This document shows, one piece after another, positions 46,298 through 53,350 of a stretch of DNA of 64,000 nt. The notes under the pieces were generated by a model. It was not told the origin of the DNA and made no database searches. It saw nothing but the letters and a program-made list of their open reading frames with translations. The first letter of the stretch is position 1; each line of letters begins with the position of its first letter. The stretch comes from Rhizobium grahamii CCGE 502 (GTDB lineage: Bacteria; Pseudomonadota; Alphaproteobacteria; Rhizobiales; Rhizobiaceae), in assembly GCF_000298315.2 (NCBI RefSeq), contig NZ_AEYE02000008.1, positions 248,001-312,000 on the forward strand, read 5' to 3'. The translations under genes were made by a program, and so were the position numbers.

Positions 46298-46681
46298 TCA
46301 GATGATGACGCCGTTCTGTCGGCACAAATCGTTGAAGTTTGTCGTTGCGTTGCCTTGGGCGGTGAGAGTAAACGAGAAGCCGGCTCTACCCGCCGGGTTG
46401 GTGTTTCTCAAAACGCCGGCGAAGGGCTCCCCGCCGGTAAAGGCGCCTGCCTTGTTTTTGGAGTTTACTACACCGCAAACGGAGACGACCCCCGGCTGAG
46501 TCTGCGTTGCCGTTATGTTGGCGAACGTCGCAGTGGTGGGATCTTTAAGAAACTTTCGAGTTCCGTCCTGAACGGCAGTCGTCTCTCCCTCTGAGAGCGT
46601 GTAGGGGATTGGTTGGTCGCGCGAAGTGACCGCCGCGCAGGAACTAAGCACTAGTACCCCAGCCATCACGATCTTCCTCAT
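46298..46681 (-). CDS. Small lipoprotein, function unknown (127 aa)
   Basis: A 127-aa lipoprotein with lipobox LSSC in MRKIVMAGVLVLSSCAAV. The mature part has two cysteines and a beta-rich pattern (TFANITATQTQPGVVSVCG and VVNSKNKAGAFTGGEPFAG), as in phage-tail-like or secreted lipoproteins. No family is recognised. GGGGGAC supports the start at 46681. It lies next to the CAP-domain gene, 175 bp apart, on the same strand. Confidence 0.7.
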   Translation of the reverse strand: MRKIVMAGVLVLSSCAAVTSRDQPIPYTLSEGETTAVQDGTRKFLKDPTTATFANITATQTQPGVVSVCGVVNSKNKAGAFTGGEPFAGVLRNTNPAGRAGFSFTLTAQGNATTNFNDLCRQNGVII

Positions 46682-46939
46682 GTCGTCCCCCAAGAGAATC
46701 GCGGAAAGTTAGTGGTTTCGCTCATGAAGGATTCGATTAAGTAATTGCTAAAGCAAGCCATGATTTCGATGTATATCGATTGCGTCCGAGTCGGAATTCC
46801 AGACTCTGCTGCGTCATCGGGAATTCGTGCTCCCTCAGCAAAGTCCTCATGCCGAAAGCCATTCATCTACGAAGGAACCGCCCCGATCGCGGGATTGCCG
46901 CTCGAATCCTAAGCGACCTCTGCGGTACCTGAGGTCTGA

Positions 46940-47108
46940 AACATCGTGAGACGAAGGTCCGATGTTCGTTCGCCTATTAGAATCTATATTTCTCCCCACT
47001 GGCGTCAGTTTTTCTGCTGCTGGAGAACTGGAGGGCTGGGGCATCCGGTTCGCATGATCGAAGGACGGAAAGCGGAGAGCGAGCAACAACGCTCTCCGCT
47101 AGTTTGTT
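46940..47108 (+). ncRNA. Putative small RNA
   Basis: The 3' end is proposed from an intrinsic terminator: AGCGGAGAGC (47071-47080) pairs perfectly with GCTCTCCGCT (47091-47100), followed by AGTTTGTTTT. No plus-strand protein gene lies upstream. A 5' stem-loop AACATCG/CGATGTT (46940-46946, 46960-46966) and a CTCCCC stretch near 46993 could be functional parts. The 5' end is a guess; no family is recognised. Confidence 0.35.
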
Positions 47109-47110
47109 TT
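47071..47110 (+). terminator. Orphan Rho-independent terminator
   Basis: A perfect 10-bp stem (47071-47080 with 47091-47100), 10-nt loop and T-rich tail. It follows no protein gene on the plus strand, which is why a small RNA is proposed. Confidence 0.7.
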
Positions 47111-47291
47111 CATCGGACGCCGCATCAAACCTCCGACCCGCCCAAATCGATTTCACAGCGGTCAGAAACGAATGGCGTCAAGCATGGCGGCCTTTTCCAC
47201 GCCGCTCTTTCCGTAATATTTCCTGACGATCGATTTTTCCCTTGCACCAGAAATCCCAAAAGACTAACAGGATCAGGCCGTTTCGGCAGGT

Positions 47292-47368
<77 letters not shown>

Positions 47369-47377
47369 TTTACACTA

Positions 47378-47406
47378 ACCTTCGGCACCCCCAGAAGCCC
47401 GAAGGT
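47378..47406 (+). terminator. Candidate terminator after tRNA-Pro
   Basis: ACCTTCGG (47378-47385) pairs with CCGAAGGT (47399-47406) with a 13-nt loop. The following ATCTCTCC is only modestly T-rich. Confidence 0.4.
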
Positions 47407-47585
47407 ATCTCTCCATTTCATGGCTAGTCTTGTAGAAGAATGATGCGTCGAGCGGCACAACCGTGCTCTTCTGACTGCCTACCAATCTTTGCCAGACCTA
47501 CTGCTGTCAGAAATTTGTCTTGGTAGCTCGAAAAAATATTAGTTTTCGATAATATACATCCGGCAAAAACATTGGTGGGTGACGG

Positions 47586-47801
47586 ATGGCCAACCGCGAG
47601 ACGAGCGAAACATGCAGGGAAACCCTGTCTGAGCCCTTTGCGACACTTGTCGAGAAGGCTACATCCTCGGGCTGGCCAGAGCACGAAGTTGCGCTGGCAC
47701 TGAGCGATTTGGCCGAAGCCTATGTCGTCAAAGTCACCGCCAGGGTCATCATTGAGGGCTCGATCCAGTCAGAGCTTGCATCAGAGCGGCTGAAAAACTG
47801 A
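47586..47801 (+). CDS. Small hypothetical protein (71 aa)
   Basis: Encodes MANRETSETCRETLSEPFAT and a helical body (WPEHEVALALSDLAEAYVVK) without known domain, signal or membrane helix. A GGTGACGG stretch precedes the ATG. Codon use is like that of neighbouring genes. It lies 218 bp downstream of tRNA-Pro. A conserved rhizobial hypothetical is likely but unproven. Confidence 0.55.
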   Translation: MANRETSETCRETLSEPFATLVEKATSSGWPEHEVALALSDLAEAYVVKVTARVIIEGSIQSELASERLKN

Positions 47802-47915
47802 GGCTGCAGCTTTTGGGAGAAGCGCGTTGGCCCGCGTCATCACATAAATGTTTCAAGCCGAAATGTTCGGTTGATAAATCACCGGCTCGCGCGCATAGTG
47901 ACCGCATCGTCGGCT

Positions 47916-48191
47916 ATGGATGGGCGCCCGACGACAACGTTTCTGGTATCGACAGCCCCTGACGGGACCCGTGGCTTCATGCTCAAATCCCCAGTTCTTC
48001 CACGTGACCTGCCGCTTTTCTCGGACGATCTCGATCTTCTGTCCGAGGTGCTTGACGATGTCTGCAAAGACCGGAGGCTCGAGCGAAATACCTCGGCTGC
48101 CGAGGCCATCGGTGCGCTTCTGATCCAACTCTACCGTCAGGGCGTCAAGGATCAACGCAAGCTTGCGGCGCTCGCCAAGGCCTATTTGTAA
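47916..48191 (+). CDS. Small hypothetical protein (91 aa)
   Basis: Encodes about 91 residues starting MDGRPTTTFLVSTAPDGTRG. The C-terminal half is helical (LDLLSEVLDDVCKDRRLERN, then AEAIGALLIQLYRQG). The frame stays open upstream to 47871 with TTG and GTG alternatives, and no clear ribosome site is seen, so the start is uncertain. No family is recognised. It is convergent with the HTH gene, 25 bp away. Confidence 0.55.
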   Translation: MDGRPTTTFLVSTAPDGTRGFMLKSPVLPRDLPLFSDDLDLLSEVLDDVCKDRRLERNTSAAEAIGALLIQLYRQGVKDQRKLAALAKAYL

Positions 48192-48216
48192 TTTGGAGTT
48201 TTGAACTACCGACGAG

Positions 48217-48510
48217 CTAGTCGTCGTTTGCAGCGTTGAGGTTTTCCGGGCGGATACCCTCATCGGCTCCGGTTCGCGCTCTCAGCCTGACGCCCGGTCC
48301 ACCTTCGTCGTGATTGCCACTGGCAATGAAGATGATGCCTGCCGCCTCAAGCGCTTGCTTGATCGCGAGTAGCGCATGCGGCTCGCCGTCCTGCTCGTCG
48401 CGCTCCATCGTTTCGACTGTAGCAACAGGCAGACCGGATGCGGCTGCCAGTTCCTCGATGCTCATTCCGGTCATGGCGCGGGCACCGCGCATTTGAGTCG
48501 CTGTTATCAT
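48217..48510 (-). CDS. XRE-type helix-turn-helix protein coupled to the polymerase gene
   Basis: A 97-aa protein. The N-terminal HTH_3 domain runs MITATQMRGARAMTGMSIEE then LAAASGLPVATVETMERDEQ. A short region ending HDEGGPGVRLRAR follows, then an acidic tail. The ATG overlaps the stop of the Wzy-like gene (ATGA), so it is the last gene of the polysaccharide operon. It could control that operon or another; no target is visible. Confidence 0.8.
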   Translation of the reverse strand: MITATQMRGARAMTGMSIEELAAASGLPVATVETMERDEQDGEPHALLAIKQALEAAGIIFIASGNHDEGGPGVRLRARTGADEGIRPENLNAANDD

Positions 48511-49793
48511 AGATGAGAGACTAGCGCGCCGTCGCTTGTTCGCAAGCCCGATATGCGGCGCGCACCCGCAGGATTGCGCTTATGGCGCTCCTCCAGCGCC
48601 GCGCAACCCCACACGATGCCGAAAAGCAGGTAGACATGCCGCCAGTGGTCAATGTCGATGACGTTGCCGATCGCGGCATGGCCAAGCACCCCGATCCAGG
48701 CGATCATCAAATACGGCTGCCAGGGACGATCCCTGAGAAGGTTTTTGAATCCGAGATAGATCGTGCAGCAGAGCATGGCGACATAGCTGACAAAGCCGAG
48801 CCAGCCATAGCTCGTTAGCGACTTCAGCCAGATGTTATGTTCATCCTCCGGAAACATCGTACCGAAGACCAGCGGGCCGATGCCGAGGGGGCGCTCCATC
48901 ATCATCGTAAAGCCGATGCGGTGACGATCGAAGCGGCCGAGGTGCTCACCATCATATTGCTGTACCAGCTGGGCTCGCGACGAGAAGAGCGCATTGACCT
49001 TCGGGAACTGCAAAGCAACGACCAGCGACGCCACCAGCAACATGATTGCGGCGAGAGACAGGATCAGGATGCGCAGGCGGAACGCTCCGCTGCGCTCCTT
49101 GAGCAGCATACAGAAGACTAGAATGACAATGCCGAGAAGGAAGAGGCCCCAGGCCGCACGCGAGAAAGACAGAAACACACCAAGCGCAAGGATCAGCAGC
49201 GCGAAGGCCTTGATCGGTGCCATTCGCAGCTTGCCGGCAAGAATGCCGTGGACGAGATAGAGCGACGGCGGGACCAAGAACGGACCAAAGACGTTCGGAT
49301 CCTGGAAGGCGCCCTTGGCGCGATCGTAGAGCGTGAAAACCTCCGCCCCCGGAAAGGCGTGAAAGTAGCCGAGAATTCCAAGGAGTGACGTGAAAACGGC
49401 GGCGAATGCCCAGGCATTGAAGATCAGCGGCAGACGCCGATGGCTTTCCTCGACAATTGCCGCATAAAAGATAGCCGTCAGTGCGAGGAAACTCGAGACG
49501 GCGACATACATCGGTCCGGCCCCCAGATCCTTCATCTGCGTCAACGACAGCATGCCACCGATGTTGAAAGCAAGTAGCAGGGCCAGAAGCGGCGCTGTGA
49601 AACGCGAAATTCTGAGGCCGAGGATGAACCATATGCCGAGAAGCGCAGCCATCCAAAGTTCGTAAGGCGCCGGCTCGTTGATAACGAAGCCTGAGAGAAA
49701 GACCCCGAAGGCGACCATTGCGGAACCAATGAGGCGCAGGGTCGCCCGCTGTGGCTGAGCAACGCGCGAATGTGTCGCCTCGACCGCGCTCAA
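48507..49793 (-). CDS. O-antigen ligase/Wzy-type polysaccharide polymerase
   Basis: A 428-aa integral membrane protein with about ten helices and the Wzy_C/O-antigen ligase signature region, including DRAKGAFQDPNVFGPFLVPP and the periplasmic loop with RFDRHRIGFTMMMERPLGIG. It probably polymerises repeat units in the periplasm. A TTG start at 49793 overlaps the stop of the upstream transferase gene and follows GGAAAA; a GTG at 49856 is the alternative. It belongs to the minus-strand operon of five genes. Confidence 0.8.
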   Translation of the reverse strand: MSAVEATHSRVAQPQRATLRLIGSAMVAFGVFLSGFVINEPAPYELWMAALLGIWFILGLRISRFTAPLLALLLAFNIGGMLSLTQMKDLGAGPMYVAVSSFLALTAIFYAAIVEESHRRLPLIFNAWAFAAVFTSLLGILGYFHAFPGAEVFTLYDRAKGAFQDPNVFGPFLVPPSLYLVHGILAGKLRMAPIKAFALLILALGVFLSFSRAAWGLFLLGIVILVFCMLLKERSGAFRLRILILSLAAIMLLVASLVVALQFPKVNALFSSRAQLVQQYDGEHLGRFDRHRIGFTMMMERPLGIGPLVFGTMFPEDEHNIWLKSLTSYGWLGFVSYVAMLCCTIYLGFKNLLRDRPWQPYLMIAWIGVLGHAAIGNVIDIDHWRHVYLLFGIVWGCAALEERHKRNPAGARRISGLRTSDGALVSHL

Positions 49794-51349
49794 TAGGCGT
49801 TTTCCGTGTTGAACAGCCGGAAAGGCGTGAGAAAGAGGATCTTCAGGTCGAACCACAGCGACCAGTTCTCGATGTAGTAGAGGTCATAGGCCGTGCGGAA
49901 CTTGATCTTGTCGTCATGGTCGACCTCTCCCCGCCAGCCATTGATCTGCGCCCAGCCGGTGACGCCTGGCTTCACACGATGGCGGGCGAAGTAGCCCTCC
50001 ACGACCTCACCGAAAGGACGATCCTTCGCCTGGGCAAGCACGGCATGCGGACGCGGCCCGACAAGCGACAGATCGCCCGTCAGCACGTTGAAAAGCTGGG
50101 GCAGCTCGTCGATCGAACTCTTGCGGATGAAGCGTCCGACTGGCGTGACGCGCGGATCGCCTTTGGTGACGGCGGCGCGGCCGGTGGGATCGCCCTTGTC
50201 GGCGTACATCGACCGGAATTTGAAGATGTTGATGATCTCGTTGTTGAAGCCGTGGCGTTTCTGTCTGAAGAAGACAGGCCCCTTGGACGTCAGCTTGATG
50301 GCAATTGCGGTTGCCAGCATGATTGGCCAGAGAAACGCCAACGCGAGCAGTGCAAAGAAAATGTCGAAACAGCGCTTGGCGACCGAGTCCCAGTCGCGGA
50401 TCGGTTTGTTGAAGATGTCGAGCATCGGGACGGAGCCGATGCGGGAATAGGCGCGGGGACGGAAACGCAGTCGATTGGCGTGGGCGGCCAGCCGGATATC
50501 GACGGGTAGCACCCAGAGCTTTTTCAACAGTTGCAGGATACGGGCCTCCGCGCTCAGCGGAAGGGAAATGATCAGCATATCGATGCGCGTGATGCGGACG
50601 AACTCGACGAGTTCGGCGACCGTTCCAAGCTTCGGATAGCCGGCGACCATGATCGGTGACCGTTTCTCGCCGCGGTCGTCGAAAATACCGCAGATCCGGA
50701 TGTCATTGTCGGCTTGTTGTTCGAGGACGCGGATCAACTCCTTTGCCGGTTCTCCGCCACCGACGATCACCGCACGACGCTCCATGACGCCGTTGCGCGA
50801 CCAGTTGCGAATGCCATAGGCGATCAGGAAGCGAGCGGCGAGCAGGAAGATTGCACCGGTAACGAACCAGGCGATGTAAGCCTGCACCTGTAGCCATCCG
50901 ACATTTCCAAAGAGCACACTGGCTGCCGTGCCGATCACGAAGACCAACGTCCACACCGCAAAGACGCGGGGGAGCAGTCGCATACGGGTGCGTAGTGCCG
51001 GGATGGAATAGGTATCAGCAGTCTGGAGTCCAAAGACAAGCAAAGCCGCAATAGCAGCGGCGGCGGTGGCGCGCGCTGAAAGGGTCTCCGCGCCGCCCCC
51101 GGGCCAGAGAAGACAGACAAGCAAGCCGATCAGAAACTGCGACACAAATTCGAACAGTCGGAGCTGGCCGATGATGATGGCCGGCGAGCGGTTTCCGGCC
51201 CTGAATTGCTCGGCGATCTGGCGGGCATAGGTGTTGATCGGCTCCGGCCGAACCTTCTGATCCGCGTCTTCGCCACGCCGATTGATGTCAGAAACCTGCT
51301 TGCGCAGCGCTTCCAGATCAAACTGATCGCTTTTCTCTGCCTTGTTCAT
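49790..51349 (-). CDS. Polyprenyl-phosphate sugar-1-phosphate transferase (ExoY/WbaP/UppE type)
   Basis: A 519-aa initiating transferase that puts the first sugar phosphate on undecaprenyl phosphate. The N-terminal half has about four membrane helices and a CoA-binding-like Rossmann region with RRAVIVGGGEPAKELIRVLE. The C-terminal bacterial sugar-transferase domain begins KRCFDIFFALLALAFLWPIM and includes KFRSMYADKGD, RFIRKSSIDELPQLFNVL and SLVGPRPHA. The ATG at 51349 is chosen; a TTG at 51373 adds eight residues. The architecture is that of the long WcaJ-type enzymes. Confidence 0.9.
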   Translation of the reverse strand: MNKAEKSDQFDLEALRKQVSDINRRGEDADQKVRPEPINTYARQIAEQFRAGNRSPAIIIGQLRLFEFVSQFLIGLLVCLLWPGGGAETLSARATAAAAIAALLVFGLQTADTYSIPALRTRMRLLPRVFAVWTLVFVIGTAASVLFGNVGWLQVQAYIAWFVTGAIFLLAARFLIAYGIRNWSRNGVMERRAVIVGGGEPAKELIRVLEQQADNDIRICGIFDDRGEKRSPIMVAGYPKLGTVAELVEFVRITRIDMLIISLPLSAEARILQLLKKLWVLPVDIRLAAHANRLRFRPRAYSRIGSVPMLDIFNKPIRDWDSVAKRCFDIFFALLALAFLWPIMLATAIAIKLTSKGPVFFRQKRHGFNNEIINIFKFRSMYADKGDPTGRAAVTKGDPRVTPVGRFIRKSSIDELPQLFNVLTGDLSLVGPRPHAVLAQAKDRPFGEVVEGYFARHRVKPGVTGWAQINGWRGEVDHDDKIKFRTAYDLYYIENWSLWFDLKILFLTPFRLFNTENAY

Positions 51350-51405
51350 GAGGCTACCGCCGCTGGTTGTCAAAACGGCATTAGCAGAAAGCCCCTAAGA
51401 AACTT

Positions 51406-52575
51406 TTACGAAGCAACCGCAACAGCTTGCTTGGATTCGGAATCGAGCAGGTCGTGGTACAGTTTCAGGACATGGTTGGCCATAACCGAGGCCGAAAAGA
51501 CCGATTTGACCCGCTCCGTCGAGGGCATGGCCGCATCGTGCCAGCCGGGGATGCGAATTGCATCCGCCATGACGCGTGCAAGGTCGTCGGCATCCTCGGG
51601 GTTGACAAGGGCGGGGCTGTCTTTTCCCAAAGCCTCAGGAATACCGCCGACGCGCGTGGCAATGATCGTCTTGCCGGCACCCAGGCCCTCGAGCACGATG
51701 TAGGGCATGGCTTCCGCCCGAGACGGCACAACGAGATTTTGGGACATGGCAAAAGCCTGTTGAACGCGCATTGCCGGCAGCATGCTGATCCGCTTGCCCA
51801 AGCCACGCTCGATCATCATATCGCGGTACCTGTCGCGATCCGGTCCGTCGCCGATCATCACGGCAGACAGCGGACGACCGAGGATGCGCTCGGCTTTCGC
51901 GAAGGCTTCCACAAAGAGATCGGGACCCTTAAGGTCCCGAAGCATGCCGACATAGATGTAGTGGACAGCATCCGAACGGGTCGGGATGAGCTCGAAGTCC
52001 CGCTCAGCGATCCCATTGTAGATCAGTCGGGTTTCTGTTCGCGGTCGCCCGACCTTCTTCGTGTAGGAATCACGCTCGTATTCGCAGATGAAGACGAGGG
52101 CGTCGGTGAAATACTCCTGCAAGCGCTCCATGCGGAGCACAAATTGCCCGACGAACGATCTGCGGGAATAATGCAGGCTCCCGCCATGCGCAGTATAGAG
52201 GCGGGCTACGCGATACCTGTTCACCCGCAGGGCTGAGCCGGCAAGCCGCGCGAGCACACCGCCTTTGGCGCCGTGACCGTGCAGCACATCCGGCCGCAAA
52301 CTTTTGATGTTCTTGTACGTATCCCAGATCACCCCGACGTCGGAGAGGCTGACGTGCCGCCGCATCGGCATGCGCGTCAGTCCCATCGACAGAAAGGGAC
52401 GAATCTCGTCGAACAGGCGATCTTCGTGCGCGCCGCCTGTCGAGCTGTCGCAGAGGATGCCAACCTCGTGTCCCGCCTTGCTGTGCTCTATTACCAGGTC
52501 GCGGACATGGCGGAAGATTCCGCCGACGGGAGACCTGAAGCAATGGAGGATACGGAGGGGGCGCTGTTCGGTCAT
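51406..52575 (-). CDS. GT4-family glycosyltransferase
   Basis: A 389-aa retaining GT-B glycosyltransferase. The N-terminal domain begins RILHCFRSPVGGIFRHVRDL. The C-terminal GT4 domain shows RLIYNGIAERDFELIP, VGMLRDLKGPDLFVEAF, VVPSRAEAMPYIVLEGLGAG and ATRVGGIPEAL with the nucleotide-binding Glu pair. It adds a sugar to the growing lipid-linked unit; donor and linkage unknown. It lies 6 nt downstream of the Wza-like gene and 56 nt before the sugar-phosphate transferase. Confidence 0.9.
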   Translation of the reverse strand: MTEQRPLRILHCFRSPVGGIFRHVRDLVIEHSKAGHEVGILCDSSTGGAHEDRLFDEIRPFLSMGLTRMPMRRHVSLSDVGVIWDTYKNIKSLRPDVLHGHGAKGGVLARLAGSALRVNRYRVARLYTAHGGSLHYSRRSFVGQFVLRMERLQEYFTDALVFICEYERDSYTKKVGRPRTETRLIYNGIAERDFELIPTRSDAVHYIYVGMLRDLKGPDLFVEAFAKAERILGRPLSAVMIGDGPDRDRYRDMMIERGLGKRISMLPAMRVQQAFAMSQNLVVPSRAEAMPYIVLEGLGAGKTIIATRVGGIPEALGKDSPALVNPEDADDLARVMADAIRIPGWHDAAMPSTERVKSVFSASVMANHVLKLYHDLLDSESKQAVAVAS

Positions 52576-52581
52576 CGAGAA

Positions 52582-53157
52582 TCAGAACAGTCGTTCACGA
52601 ACGTAGATCGTGTCACCGGCAATGATCGCCGAAGATATGTTGACGCGACCGGTCAGTACCTGCCCGTTGATCTTGCGGGTCACGTCGACGGCGCCCTGAT
52701 TGGCGCGTGAGCTGAAGCCGCCAGCAACGGCGACGGCGTTCTGCACCGTCATCCCGGGGACGTAGGCATATTGGCCGGACTGGCCGACTTCCCCCATAAC
52801 GAAGATCGAGCGGTAGCGGTCGACATCGATCGTGACATCGGGATCGCGCAGGTAGCCTTGCCGGAGTTTCTGGGCAATCTGGCCCGAAAGTTGCTGCAGT
52901 GTCCGCCCGCGAGCCGGCACCTGGCCAACAAGCGGGAAGGCGATGTAACCAGCCTGGTCGATCGTGTAGGTGTTGGTCATGCTCGGCTGATCAAACACGG
53001 TAATGCGCAGCCGGTCGCCGCTGTCCAGTGAATAGGGCTGGATCGTCGCCTGGTTGAAAGCCTGAGGCGCCGGCTTGTAGCTGTTGCAGCCGCTCAGGAC
53101 CGCGGTCGTGGCGGCGAGGCTCAGAGCCATCAGGAACTTGGGCTGTGCGAAAGGCAT
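52582..53157 (-). CDS. Wza/ExoF-type polysaccharide export lipoprotein
   Basis: A 191-aa outer-membrane polysaccharide export protein, short form. The lipobox LSGC places Cys24. The Poly_export domain contains SLDSGDRLRITVFDQPSM, and a SLBB domain follows with GEVGQSGQYAYVPGMTVQNA. It would form the periplasmic/outer-membrane exit path together with the divergent Wzc-like protein. It is the first gene of the minus-strand operon. The divergent gap of 193 bp carries repeated sequence motifs. Confidence 0.9.
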   Translation of the reverse strand: MPFAQPKFLMALSLAATTAVLSGCNSYKPAPQAFNQATIQPYSLDSGDRLRITVFDQPSMTNTYTIDQAGYIAFPLVGQVPARGRTLQQLSGQIAQKLRQGYLRDPDVTIDVDRYRSIFVMGEVGQSGQYAYVPGMTVQNAVAVAGGFSSRANQGAVDVTRKINGQVLTGRVNISSAIIAGDTIYVRERLF

Positions 53158-53204
53158 CGCGTCTGCTCGTAGAAAAAACGAATTCGGTCTCAGCCGTTAT
53201 CAAT

Positions 53205-53303
53205 CCGTTAGGGTTAATGGTCGGTAAAAACCGCCGATCTTTTTGGCGTCGATGAGAGCGACGTGTCGCCGGAATGCGGGAGAAAGCATTAACCGTTGGG
53301 TTA
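53205..53303. promoter_or_regulatory. Repeated motifs in the divergent polysaccharide promoter
   Basis: CCGTTAGGGTTA (53205-53216) and CCGTTGGGTTA (53293-53303) are near-direct repeats. GGTTAATG (53212-53219) and CATTAACC (53287-53294) are a perfect inverted pair. The elements lie between the divergent wza-like and wzc-like genes. They contain TTAACC, the CtrA half-site; a regulator cannot be assigned. Confidence 0.4.
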
Positions 53304-53350
53304 CTATAGTCATTTACCCTCGCGGCCACGTTTGTTCTTGGAGTACAAGC

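Larger units (their letters stand above)
46682..47291. other. Long intergenic region upstream of tRNA-Pro
   Basis: About 610 bp without a convincing protein gene. It contains an AACATCG/CGATGTT stem-loop (46940-46966) and a strong hairpin with T-rich tail at 47071-47108, listed separately. No promoter was recognised. Confidence 0.5.
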
